Positions 26,705-35,480 of a stretch of 64,000 nt of DNA are shown in pieces. Every line of letters begins with the position of its first letter. Positions within the stretch are counted from its first letter, which is position 1. This DNA comes from Bradyrhizobium sp. WD16 (GTDB lineage: Bacteria > Pseudomonadota > Alphaproteobacteria > Rhizobiales > Xanthobacteraceae). The position numbers and the translations under genes were made by a program. The notes under the pieces are model-generated. The model had not been told where the DNA came from. It saw nothing but the letters and a program-made list of their open reading frames with translations, and made no database searches. Location of the stretch: assembly GCF_024181725.1 (NCBI RefSeq), contig NZ_CP028908.1:620001-684000 (forward strand). The letters run 5' to 3'.

Positions 26705-27754
26705 TCACTCCGCGGCCTGGCGCTGCGCCGGCGTCCGCTCCGCGGCGACCATGCGGTCGATCAGCCGCCGCGACCACATCGCGCCGGCATCGATATTGAT
26801 GTTGTAGAACACCCGGTCCGGATTCTCGTCGATGGCGCGCTGCTGCGCCTCGAGGATGATCTCGTCCTCGCGGAAGATGCCGGACACGCCGTCGCGGATC
26901 TCGGTGGTCAGCCGCTGCTCGGTCAGGCGGTAGTTGCGGACGAAGGCCCAGAAATAGTGACAGGTGGTCGCCGTCTCCGGCGTCATGGTGTTGAGCACGA
27001 AGCCGTTGACGCCCTGCGAGCGGTCGCCCTCGGGCGCGCCGGTGCCGGTCGGCGCGACGCCGACATCGATGGTCACGGTGCCCGGCGCCTCGAAGCGGAT
27101 GATCTGCCAGCGATCGACGAGGCCGCCCTTGCCGAGCTGCCTCGCCCAGAACGGCGGCGGCTCGATGCCCCGCATCCAGCGCGTCACCGTCGCGGTCCGC
27201 TCGCCATGGCTGACGTCGAACGGCGCCTCGGCCACCGCGTCGTTGCCGATGCTCGAGCCGTGGACGAAGGTCTCGTGGGTGAGATCCATCAGGTTGTCGA
27301 TCACGAGGCGCCAGTCGCATTTGACATGGATGGTCTTGCCGTCGCCGGCCCAGGCCGGATCGTCGTTCCAGTGCATGTCCGGGACCAGCGCCGGATCGGC
27401 CAGCGCCGGGTCGCCCATCCACAGCCAGATGAAGCGGTGGCGCTCGACCACCGGATAGGCGCGGACACAGGCGGAGGGATTGATCGTCTCCTGGGAGGGC
27501 ATGAAGGTGCAGCGGCCCTGCGGATTGAACTTCAGGCCGTGATAGCCGCAGACCACGGTGTCGCCTTCGAGCCGGCCCTTGGAGAGCGGCACCAGGCGAT
27601 GCCAGCAGGCGTCGTCGAGGGCGGCGACCTGGCCGTCGGCCTTGCGATACATGACGACGTGCTTGCCGCAGATCGTGCGCGGGAAGAGCGCCGGCTTGAT
27701 GTCCGCGTCCCAGGCGGCAGCGTACCAGGCATTCATGGGAAACGGCTGGGTCAT
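26705..27754 (-). CDS. Rieske non-haem iron oxygenase, VanA-like
   Basis: The 349-residue oxygenase subunit has the Rieske cluster ligands CWH (about residue 45) and CGYHG (about residue 63) and a mononuclear iron site with DLTHETFVH. The length, lone subunit and opening NAWYAAAWD match the vanillate O-demethylase/monooxygenase (type I) group, which demethylates methoxylated aromatic acids. Vanillate itself is a guess; similar proteins act on other aryl ethers. It is first in the operon with the FCD regulator 4 bp downstream. The VanB-type partner follows. Confidence 0.9.
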   Translation of the reverse strand: MTQPFPMNAWYAAAWDADIKPALFPRTICGKHVVMYRKADGQVAALDDACWHRLVPLSKGRLEGDTVVCGYHGLKFNPQGRCTFMPSQETINPSACVRAYPVVERHRFIWLWMGDPALADPALVPDMHWNDDPAWAGDGKTIHVKCDWRLVIDNLMDLTHETFVHGSSIGNDAVAEAPFDVSHGERTATVTRWMRGIEPPPFWARQLGKGGLVDRWQIIRFEAPGTVTIDVGVAPTGTGAPEGDRSQGVNGFVLNTMTPETATTCHYFWAFVRNYRLTEQRLTTEIRDGVSGIFREDEIILEAQQRAIDENPDRVFYNINIDAGAMWSRRLIDRMVAAERTPAQRQAAE

Positions 27755-27787
27755 GGCGAAGTCCTCCCGATCATTCTTGAATGCACT

Positions 27788-27797
27788 ATGTATACAT
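27788..27797. promoter_or_regulatory. operator palindrome 1 of the Rieske operon
   Basis: A perfect palindrome, ATGTATACAT, lies 34 bp upstream of the oxygenase start. It matches the general TGTATACA form used by FCD-family GntR regulators, one of which is encoded in this operon. Confidence 0.72.
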
Positions 27798-27850
27798 TAA
27801 GCGGAATTTCGGCGCAATAGATCCGTTATAACTGCAGATGCGGCGGATTT

Positions 27851-27860
27851 ATGTATACAT
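27851..27860. promoter_or_regulatory. operator palindrome 2 of the Rieske operon
   Basis: A second ATGTATACAT is embedded in the longer perfect palindrome TTTATGTATACATAAA (27848-27863). Its centre is 63 bp from the first site, close to six helical turns. This allows binding by two dimers on one DNA face and possible looping. Confidence 0.72.
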
Positions 27861-27994
27861 AAATGTAACTTATGTCCCAAGTTACTCGCGAATTAAGGTT
27901 CTAAAATACCTCCACTGCTCGTCGGCAGCGAGTTGGCCGATGCGTCGCCACGGGCAGCGGCACCCAGTGGACCGCCGGCTCCAAATGGGGGGGG

Positions 27995-28303
27995 GATCCG
28001 ACGATATCGGACGCCGAATTCACAACGAGATTTAAGGACTTCTTGTTGGCAGGCTTGCGCGGATTCCCGCCGGAAAAAAGCGCGGCTCTGCAAGCAGCCA
28101 TCGCCAACGGCACCCTTAAATTCCAGAAAGGATCCGAGGTCCCCGGCTACAATACACGAACGGTCATCACATATTTCGGCGAACAGGGCATGTCGACATC
28201 GGGCTATCGCCCGCCGACGGGAGCGGTCAAGGAAGCCATCGATGCCGGCAATGCTCAAGCCATCTGGACGGAAGACCGCGGCGACGTCTACGTGACGTGG
28301 TGA
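27995..28303 (+). pseudogene. broken hypothetical gene with a G9 tract
   Basis: The 103 codons from 27995 read DPTISDAEFTTRFKDFLLAGLRGF (in pieces: DPTISDAEF, FKDFLLAGLRGFPPEK), then NTRTVITYFGEQGM and SGYRPPTGAV. They form a coherent soluble protein that I do not recognise. Upstream, the codons giving TQWTAGSKWG are in a different frame, and the two frames meet at a run of nine G (27987-27995). Deleting one G would join them. It is either a frameshifted remnant, a phase-variable tract or a sequencing error. No start codon with a ribosome site was found for the joined frame. Confidence 0.5.
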
Positions 28304-28380
28304 TGGGCAACTCGGCCCAGCTTTGAGGCCCGTCGGTCGAAACCTGTGGCTGCCGTCGTTTGTGCCGGAAGGAGATTGCC

Positions 28381-28661
28381 ATGAGCACCATTGCGGCTAC
28401 AAATTCGTCCGACAGCAACGCTCTGCTTTCGCGGCTCCGCACCGGTTCGACGGCCGGCACCGATGCCACGTCGGCCGTTATCCGAAAAGGCCGACACTTC
28501 GACCAAAAGCTCCAACAGCACCGCCGTCGTCCCTGACCTCAGCCCGCACCGCCAAGGCAACTCTGGCGCGCGCCAAGACGGAGCAAGTCGCGGCGGACAA
28601 GCTCGCACAACTTCTGTCCGCGAGCCATCCGAACGGGAAACGTTGGCATCGGTTGACGTAA
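28381..28661 (+). pseudogene. frameshifted remnant of a small hypothetical gene
   Basis: An ATG at 28381 preceded by AAGGAG begins a Ser/Thr-rich protein (MSTIAATNSSDSNALLSRLR) which changes frame near 28480 (SEKADTSTKSSN). It changes again near 28550 into an Ala/Lys helix (TAKATLARAKTEQVAADKL). All three pieces have coding-like composition and read naturally end to end, so two indels have broken the gene. The product is not recognised. It lies next to the other broken gene at the edge of the island. Confidence 0.5.
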
Positions 28662-28690
28662 CATTGCCGCTTCGGATGCCTCCGTCCAGT

Positions 28691-31600
28691 TCAGCCAACA
28701 GCGAATGCGGGGATGCGGCCGCAGACCGCGGCATAAGTCAGTCCACCCCCAAATGCTGCAAGGCAGACGTTCAGCCCGGTCGTCGGGGTCTGCAATATTT
28801 CATGCAGTGCGACAGGAATACTGCTCGAGCCGGTATTCCCCCAGTTTTCAATGTTGCTGAACACCTGCACGCCAGAGAGCCTGGCGACCGCATCGAGAAT
28901 GCGCTGATTGGCCTGATGGGGAATAACATAGTCCAGCTCATCCAGCTTCATTCCCGCGCTTTGGCAGGCCGTTGCGACCATCCTTTCCATTGCGCGCACT
29001 GCTTCGTGATACAGCTCTGGGCCATTCATTGTGATATGCCCACGCCCGCCCAAGGGCACGCGCAGCAGATCCCCCGGCTCCGGGGAACCCGACGCTTCCG
29101 GCCGCCGGAGAATCAGCTTGGGTCTGCCCGACGCAGTCTCGAGGACAACTAACGTCGCCGTCGCGGCATCTCCGAAAATGCAGGCGGTGTCCGGATCATC
29201 ATGATTGAGCAGCGGTGAAGGCGCTTCTGCCGTAACGATCAATACTGCACGCGAAGGGTTATGGCACAGGAAGTCGAACGCCATCTGCAGCGCGTAGAGA
29301 TAGCCACTACATGCAGCGTTGATGTCAAAGGCCAACACTTCCGGCCGTTTAGGTACAGAGCCTCTCAACGCCGCGTATATGCGCGAGGCGAGCGACGGCG
29401 TGACCAAGTCGGGCGTTGCCGTGCTTGCGACGACCAAGCCGATATCTTCCAGCTGCAGCGAACTTCCTTTGATAACCTGCCGAGCCGCGTCCGTCGCCAT
29501 GCCAAGCAGGGACTGGTCCGGCGAGATCCATGGTCGCGACCTTATGCCCGTTTTCCGCACCAGGTCGTCGGCTTTCCGGCTCGGCCATCTCGAACAAAGC
29601 GCTTCAGTGGTGACGACGTTGTTTCCACCGACTGTAGCGAGAGCGAGTATGGCCAGCCGCTTGCTTGTGATTGGCGCGGCAACCGTGCGTGACCGAACAC
29701 CCTTGACTACCAGCTCGCTGAGCACCTTCGCGCCAGTCCCGTTCAGCTCGGCTCCTTTCTCGTCGTCTGGCATCATTCTCGCCAGCACCTGACCAACAGC
29801 GATTTCGTCCCCAACTCTGCCGCATATCTTCGTAATGGTTCCAGAGCGAGGCGCGCACACTTCGATTGCCGCCTTTGTTGCTTCGAGAACAGCAAGAAGA
29901 TCACCTTCGTTGACCGAGTCGCCCGGCGACACGACGAGATCGCGTATGGTGACAAGATCGTCCGCCGGGCCTGATCCAGCAACCAGGACATCAAAAGGAG
30001 AGGAGCGCACGTGTTCCCTCCACTCTGCAGTCAAATCGAGAGAACACAAGCAGGCTTCGGTGATGCTCCGAAAGGAAGGGAGAAGAGAGATCTGCTGGTC
30101 GAAATTGAATGGGATATAGCTGTCGCTTCGCCCAACGCGGCGCGTCCGGACTTCATTGCCCAGAGCGTCGACGATTGTCGCGACGACCTCGGCACCGAAA
30201 CCCATCGATAGATTGTCTTCATGGGCAACCACTAGTCGCTTCGTTCTGCGTACGCTCTCAATAACCGTTTGTTTATCCCAGGGAGACAACGTTCGGAGGT
30301 CGATGATCTCGATGCTGATCCCCTCCTCCCGGAGCCGGTTGGCGACTTCCAGACAAAGGGGCATGGTGTTGCCCCAACAGACGAGCGTTAGTTCATCTCC
30401 GGATCTTCTTATCGCTGCACGCCCGGGCAGCACGAAATGCCGATCGACATCCGACGATGTCGCCAACGACGGCTGATTCAGCAGTGCCTTCGGATAGAGG
30501 AACAATGTAGGTTGTTCCGTGGCCAATGCGGCATTCAGCAAACCAGCGGCGTCACCCGCGGTACTCGGAACGAAGACGTTAAGCCCCGGACATTGAGCGA
30601 AAAGGGCTTCGAACGACTGTGAATGGAACGGGCCAAGCCCAGGTTTGTAGCCCCCGGACGGAGCCATTATGACGACGGGACAGCTCCACAGTCCGTTCGT
30701 CCGCCAGTACATCGTCGCCAATTCGGAGATGATCTGATTCGCCGCAAGCGGAAGGAAATCCGCGAACTGTATGAATGCAATCGGCCGTTGGCCGGCCAAC
30801 GCCCTGCCGATACTGGTCCCGACAATAATCGACTCGCTCAACGGCGAGTTGCGAACCTGTCGTGGCCACTGCGTGCTCAGGCCGACAGTGACCCCAAACA
30901 CGTCCCCCTTTGGGTCTTCTATATCCTGGCCGAACAGGAACAGGCGGCTGTCCCTCGCCAGGTGGCTCGACAGGACAGAATTGATTGCCGCCCGCATGGA
31001 CAGACCTGTCTCAACTCCGTTTCCGGTATAGTCGGCTCGTTCGGTAAGCGCCTGCGGTATCGAGTGCTTGACTGGTGACGCTGTTCGCGCAGTGGGAGGC
31101 GTACGGCGCACCGCATTGACGGCATCTTTCACTCGAGCTTCGCATTCACTCTTGAGTTGAGCGAGATCTTGCGGTGTCATACCCGCTTCGGAAAGGAACC
31201 GCTCCATTCGAGAGAGGGGATCAAAGGTGTACATCCGTTCCAATTCATCAGTGGATCGGTACTGCGTCTGGTCATCGGAATTCGTGTGATCCGAGAGACG
31301 TTCAAATCGGACCACAAGTATCTGAGGCCTCTGTTCGTCCCGCACGAAACCGGTGGAGGTCTCGAACATTTTCGATAAGGCGATCACGTCCGATCCGGGA
31401 CATCGTTCAATAGGCACGTCGATGAAATATGCGGGGGAACCGGTTGGCGTCTGAAAAAAGGTCTTGCCTTCCGTGCGCGTCGAGATCGCAAGGCCATTGT
31501 CCTCGACCACAAAGAGAACCGGCAGAGCCTCTCGGCCGGCTTCGGCAATTGCTTCGAGAACTTCCCCCTGCTGGGTAGTCCCATCGCCGATCGCACAAAC

Positions 31601-32044
31601 AGAGATCCCACGACGCCCTTCAGCCTTGAGGACCGCCGCCACTCCAACCGCGTGAAGCGCATTGTTACCTATCGGTCCAACCACGGACGTGATCTTTCCT
31701 TCGCGCCATGACACATGCGCACTCATTTGGCGCCCCGCGGAATTGGAGTCGGGCGTGGCGAGCAATGCTCGAAAAAACTCTTCCGGCGGAATGCCCATGG
31801 CCAACATGAGCGCCTTATCTCGATAATGTAGGTGTAGATAATCGGTGCCATGTAGAAAGGCGGCCAACGCCGCCATCCCCTCATGACCGGTGGCTGCGAC
31901 ACTGAAGTGCGCCAACCCTTGCTTCACGAGCATCTGTTCGGCCGTATCAATCAACCTGGCGCAGTACACATCCCGAAACAATTTCGTTATCCGCTTGTAT
32001 TCCGGATCATTCCTCTCTCTTCGCATAAGGCCTTCTGCGCTCAT
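28691..32044 (-). CDS. E1alpha-E1beta-lipoyl-ketosynthase III fusion protein
   Basis: This is a 1117-residue multidomain protein. Residues about 1-320 are a 2-oxo acid dehydrogenase E1 alpha domain, with the ThDP motif GDG at 153-155 and EDN at 181-183. About 340-680 is the E1 beta domain (QFADFLPLAANQI, LGPFHSQSFEA). About 690-760 is a lipoyl domain with candidate lipoyl Lys K724 in EATKAA. About 790-1117 is a FabH-like ketosynthase with the full triad C912 (NAACSGY), H1043 (PHQAN) and N1070 (WGNTG). No E2 acyltransferase or E3 domain is present. The ATG at 32044 follows AAGGAGAA. G+C is visibly lower than in the neighbouring chromosome. It lies downstream of the ACP and FabH-like genes on the same strand. 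I infer that an acyl group made from a 2-oxo acid is handed to the ketosynthase as starter. Confidence 0.93.
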   Translation of the reverse strand: MSAEGLMRRERNDPEYKRITKLFRDVYCARLIDTAEQMLVKQGLAHFSVAATGHEGMAALAAFLHGTDYLHLHYRDKALMLAMGIPPEEFFRALLATPDSNSAGRQMSAHVSWREGKITSVVGPIGNNALHAVGVAAVLKAEGRRGISVCAIGDGTTQQGEVLEAIAEAGREALPVLFVVEDNGLAISTRTEGKTFFQTPTGSPAYFIDVPIERCPGSDVIALSKMFETSTGFVRDEQRPQILVVRFERLSDHTNSDDQTQYRSTDELERMYTFDPLSRMERFLSEAGMTPQDLAQLKSECEARVKDAVNAVRRTPPTARTASPVKHSIPQALTERADYTGNGVETGLSMRAAINSVLSSHLARDSRLFLFGQDIEDPKGDVFGVTVGLSTQWPRQVRNSPLSESIIVGTSIGRALAGQRPIAFIQFADFLPLAANQIISELATMYWRTNGLWSCPVVIMAPSGGYKPGLGPFHSQSFEALFAQCPGLNVFVPSTAGDAAGLLNAALATEQPTLFLYPKALLNQPSLATSSDVDRHFVLPGRAAIRRSGDELTLVCWGNTMPLCLEVANRLREEGISIEIIDLRTLSPWDKQTVIESVRRTKRLVVAHEDNLSMGFGAEVVATIVDALGNEVRTRRVGRSDSYIPFNFDQQISLLPSFRSITEACLCSLDLTAEWREHVRSSPFDVLVAGSGPADDLVTIRDLVVSPGDSVNEGDLLAVLEATKAAIEVCAPRSGTITKICGRVGDEIAVGQVLARMMPDDEKGAELNGTGAKVLSELVVKGVRSRTVAAPITSKRLAILALATVGGNNVVTTEALCSRWPSRKADDLVRKTGIRSRPWISPDQSLLGMATDAARQVIKGSSLQLEDIGLVVASTATPDLVTPSLASRIYAALRGSVPKRPEVLAFDINAACSGYLYALQMAFDFLCHNPSRAVLIVTAEAPSPLLNHDDPDTACIFGDAATATLVVLETASGRPKLILRRPEASGSPEPGDLLRVPLGGRGHITMNGPELYHEAVRAMERMVATACQSAGMKLDELDYVIPHQANQRILDAVARLSGVQVFSNIENWGNTGSSSIPVALHEILQTPTTGLNVCLAAFGGGLTYAAVCGRIPAFAVG

Positions 32045-32442
32045 CGTTCTTCTCCTTGAGATAGGACTCTAACGGCACCGACGGAACGCTCTCTGCCTAT
32101 ATTGGTATCGTGTAGGCGGGCGTTCTTACCTCGGCTGCAGTTCCGCAAAACGAGAATCGCGCGGTGCGGACATCGTTCGCTTTTTGCTCAACGAGGCGCC
32201 GTTCGCTTCGTTGCGCGTGTAGCCCAATCTGCCGTTCATCTACCGCCGACCGGTCGACCGGGGTGCGCTGACGGAGGCCGGCGCCGGGGACGAGCCGTTC
32301 CGGGCTCGGACGACCGCGCCCTGCGGCAGCACATCCGCGAGCTGCAGCGTCTGCTCGGCAAGACGCCTCGCTGTCTCCAACGTAACGACCTCCGCAAGGC
32401 TCGATGAACCCGCTCGATCCGCCGCGGCCGCCGTGCCGCGCT
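32045..32442. other. 398-bp spacer, no gene seen
   Basis: Between the fusion gene and the hairpin pair I see no credible gene. A pyrimidine-rich stretch precedes the fusion start, and the remainder has coding-like G+C but no start or ribosome site. It may be debris from the event that brought in the hairpin pair. Confidence 0.4.
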
Positions 32443-32609
32443 CTGGTGTCCTGTTTCCAACGTTCGTATCCCATTGCAGCAGGCGCTCATACGAACGTTG
32501 GAAACAAGGGGACACTAGCATCATTATGATTCTAGTGTGGTTTTGGATCTGACGCTCGTTCGAAGAACTCGCTGCAATACTGAAACGAGCGTCAGATCCA
32601 CCACACTAG
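32443..32609 (+). repeat. paired hairpins A+B, near-identical to 13816-13982
   Basis: The composite has hairpin A 32443-32518, a 13-bp spacer and hairpin B 32532-32609. I find a single difference (G for A in the left outer end of A) from the copy 18.6 kb away. It sits inside the presumed transcription unit, between the FabH-like gene and the fusion gene. Confidence 0.95.
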
Positions 32610-32749
32610 CATTCACTACAGACCGCCATTTCGTCATCGGCACTTCGGCAGCCGTCGCCGACGGGTGGCATGGCAAAGTGGTCCGCCGTCCATCGCATGA
32701 TCGTCGGAAGGTCGATAGGCTCTCGCCGATGCGCGTCGCCGGCTCAGCT

Positions 32750-33745
32750 TCACCAGCGGACAAGCGCGGCCCCCCAGGTCAGTCCCGCCCCCATGGCGTC
32801 AAATAACAGAAGGTCTCCTGACCGGATACGCCCGTCCGTTACGGCTTCATCGAGGGCGAGAGGAATAGATGCGGCACTCGTGTTGCCATGCTTTTTTATC
32901 GTCAATACGAACTTGTCTAAGGGAATTTGAAGCGCTGAGGCCAACGGCTCGATGATCCGCAGATTGGCCTGATGCGGTACGACCCACCGGATATCTTCCG
33001 CGCTTAAGCCGTTTTTCGACAGCGCCTCTCGCGCCACCGCCGCAAGTTTCATCAGAGCGTGCCGGAACACCTCGGCGCCGTTCATCCGGATCACGCCGAC
33101 TTGGCCAGTTGACGACGGGCCGCCATCGGTACGAAGGAAGTCTTCATAGCGGCCGTCCGCCCGCAAATGGGTGGAGAGGATTCCGGGCGTGTCCCGCGTC
33201 ACTCTGTCGTGGTGCGCGGCCTGCAGAATGACGGCTCCCGCACCGTCGCCAAAAAGCATTGCCGTAGCTGCGTCGGTCTGGTCGACGATTCTCGACGTGG
33301 TTTCGGCGCCAACGACCACGGCTGTCTCGGCCTCGCCGAGGCGCAACATGTAGTCTGCTATGGCCAACGCATGGATAAACCCCGAACAAGCCGCCTGAAC
33401 ATCAAAGGCAGCCCCCCTTGTTGTTCCGAGACCGGCCTGCACCCTTACGGCCGAGGCCGGAAGGGTTCGATCTGGCGTCGCCGTTGCCACGATGACCAGG
33501 TCGATGTCGTCTCCTTTGAGCCCGCTCCTCTGCAGCGCAGTTTGAGCGGCAGACAACGCAAGACCCGCGGTCGCTTCGTCCTCGCTTGCGATGTGCCGCT
33601 CGTGGATCCCGCTAAGCCTGACAATCGCCTCGGTCCGAATGCCGAGCTCCCCAGCAAGTTCGGCGCTGCCGACTACTCGTCGAGGCAGCGCGGATCCACA
33701 AGCGAGGATTCGGGATCGACGCGTGCACTCCATCATAGGGATCAT
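32750..33745 (-). CDS. FabH-like beta-ketoacyl synthase III
   Basis: The 331-residue stand-alone ketosynthase III has C120 (QAACSGF), H258 (PHQAN) and N288 (HGNTS) as the full catalytic triad. The opening CGSALPRRVV, the Arg-rich HERHIAS loop and ATPDRTLP are standard. It condenses an acyl-CoA or similar starter with malonyl-ACP. A ribosome site GGAG overlaps the first ATG, so the true start may be 33736. It is followed by the ACP gene upstream on the same strand and by the fusion downstream, which carries a second, differing ketosynthase III. Confidence 0.9.
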   Translation of the reverse strand: MIPMMECTRRSRILACGSALPRRVVGSAELAGELGIRTEAIVRLSGIHERHIASEDEATAGLALSAAQTALQRSGLKGDDIDLVIVATATPDRTLPASAVRVQAGLGTTRGAAFDVQAACSGFIHALAIADYMLRLGEAETAVVVGAETTSRIVDQTDAATAMLFGDGAGAVILQAAHHDRVTRDTPGILSTHLRADGRYEDFLRTDGGPSSTGQVGVIRMNGAEVFRHALMKLAAVAREALSKNGLSAEDIRWVVPHQANLRIIEPLASALQIPLDKFVLTIKKHGNTSAASIPLALDEAVTDGRIRSGDLLLFDAMGAGLTWGAALVRW

Positions 33746-33786
33746 CTCCAGATATTCGGGAGGACATGAATCAACATGACTGCGCC

Positions 33787-34068
33787 CTATTCTGTGGATC
33801 CGGTTTCATATTCTCTGCTTTTCGCCAGAGTACTCACAAAAGATATGAGATCCCCCACGGTTCTCGCGGACTGGACTTTTTCGAGCGGTATTTCGATTTT
33901 GAGGAGAGCTTCTAATTCCATCAAGATCTCGACAAAATCCAGACTGTCCAGACCGAGATTTGGTTCCTCGTCGGACTCCTTCATGATGGATTCGAGGGAG
34001 ATTGAATCCTCATCGAGCTGTTTCTTCTTCGCAATGACCTTCACAACGAGGTCTGTCATCTTGGACAT
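33787..34068 (-). CDS. acyl carrier protein
   Basis: This 93-residue acidic ACP has the phosphopantetheine Ser at S42 in GLDSLDFVE. The four-helix pattern is complete, with a longer loop before the Ser (KESDEEPNL) than in fatty-acid AcpP. This suggests a dedicated carrier for the neighbouring ketosynthases. The ATG at 34068 follows GGAGAG. The segment 33841-33900 has 29 of 60 G+C against 39 of 60 at 7021-7080 in thiC. It is the first gene of the ACP-FabH-fusion group. Confidence 0.92.
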   Translation of the reverse strand: MSKMTDLVVKVIAKKKQLDEDSISLESIMKESDEEPNLGLDSLDFVEILMELEALLKIEIPLEKVQSARTVGDLISFVSTLAKSREYETGSTE

Positions 34069-34596
34069 CCTATTTCTCTCCGTCTGAAACGATGACTGCT
34101 TGGAATTGATCGCGAGACCGTGGTCGTTCGACGACTTGCCAGGCGCCGGACCGAGCGGCGCCATATCTCAGGAACGTATCGTTGAAGATCCTGGCCTGTC
34201 TTTCAGAATAGACCCAACGATTTCATAGTATGATCTTATCGCGCAGATGAAGACGCACTGTGCCCACATCATATCCCGGGGCGTTGCGGGCGGCCCGATT
34301 CCGTCTCTTGCTCCGAAGCGCCGACTAACGTGCCCCACAGCAGGCCCGTCGATCAGCACGCCGGCGGCATGATTTCGATGGACGAGCGCCGCTTTTCATA
34401 CGGACTCGATTTTCTTCGATGAAATCACGGCGGCAAACGGGCGGACCCGACAGTCTCTCCTGCACGAGATTCAGCTTCTCGGCTTCCGTCCAGCGTCGCT
34501 GCCCCGCGGCTGTGCACCAACACCAGGAGATGCACTCGATGACTGTCGCCATCGATGTCAATCAGGACAGTCGGCATCGCGCCCGATGGGTTGAGG
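34069..34596. other. 528-bp upstream region of the ACP gene; remnants only
   Basis: The region should hold the promoter of the ACP-ketosynthase genes. A minus-strand stretch at about 34325-34561 reads QRRWTEAEKLNLVQERLSG and weakly recalls the N-terminal part of a transposase, but it is short and uncertain. No other gene is visible. Confidence 0.4.
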
Positions 34597-34652
34597 TGGT
34601 CCCGGTTGTCTGAACAGATTTTCCGCGTCGATAAGTGGAGGCTCTGCCGGGG

Positions 34653-35480
34653 TTAGGCCGCCGCGCGGAGCGGAGGAAGATCGAAGTAGGCTTGATCCGG
34701 GGTGCGGTCGTCAAGGCTCGAATGCGGGCGGCGGCCATTGTAAAAGTCGAGATACCGACCAATCGAGCTTCGCGCCTCGCCGACGGTCTCATAGGCTCGC
34801 AGATAGACCTCCTCGTATTTGACGCTTTTCCACAGCCTCTCAACGAACACGTTGTCCCGCCAAGCTCCTTTGCCGTCCATGCTGATGGCGATGCCGTTAT
34901 CGGCGAGCACGCCGGTGAAGGCCGCGCCAGTGAACTGCGAGCCCTGGTCGGTGTTGAATATGTCCGGCTTGCCGTGACGCGCGAGAGCATCCTCCAATGT
35001 CTCGACACAGAAGGACGCCTCCATCGTAATCGACAATCGCCAGGACAGAACACGACGCGTCGCCCAATCGAGCACGGCGGCGAGATAGACGAAGCCGTGG
35101 GCCATCGGGATATAGGTGATGTCCATGGCCCAGACCTGGTTCGGTCGCGTGATCTCCATGCCGTGCAGCAGATACGGATAGATCTTGTGGCCGGGTTCAG
35201 GCTTCGTCGTGCGCGGCCGGCGATAGAGCGCCTCTATCCCCATCCGCCGCATCAGCGTCTTCACATGCCGGCGGCCGACCTTGCACCCCCGCAAGGCCAG
35301 CAGGCCTCGCAACATACGCGAACCGGCGAAGGGGTATTCCAGGTGCAGCCGATCGATCTGTTGCATGATCTCGAGGTCGGCGGGCGATACTGGGCGGGGC
35401 AGATAATAAACGCTGCCCCGGCTGATCTTCAAAACCTCTGCCTGCTTGGTGATCGACAGATCGTGCTCACGGTCGATCAT
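34653..35480 (-). CDS. IS3-family transposase OrfB
   Basis: This 275-residue DDE integrase-core protein has the first Asp in VWAMDITYIP, the second Asp in NTDQGSQF and the Glu in FVERLWKSVKYEE. The N-terminal HTH_21 region (EYPFAGSRMLRGLL, RVGIEALY-like MGIEALYRRP) is complete. It overlaps orfA by 4 bp, the position expected for the programmed frameshift that makes OrfAB in this family. No internal stop is present, so the element looks intact. Confidence 0.95.
   Translation of the reverse strand: MIDREHDLSITKQAEVLKISRGSVYYLPRPVSPADLEIMQQIDRLHLEYPFAGSRMLRGLLALRGCKVGRRHVKTLMRRMGIEALYRRPRTTKPEPGHKIYPYLLHGMEITRPNQVWAMDITYIPMAHGFVYLAAVLDWATRRVLSWRLSITMEASFCVETLEDALARHGKPDIFNTDQGSQFTGAAFTGVLADNGIAISMDGKGAWRDNVFVERLWKSVKYEEVYLRAYETVGEARSSIGRYLDFYNGRRPHSSLDDRTPDQAYFDLPPLRAAA

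Noticed and set aside
28691-32044. Interpretation of the 1117-residue frame as two genes wrongly joined
   Set aside because: The frame is open without interruption, the linkers between domains look natural and no internal ribosome site with ATG stands at the domain borders; it is still worth checking by resequencing.
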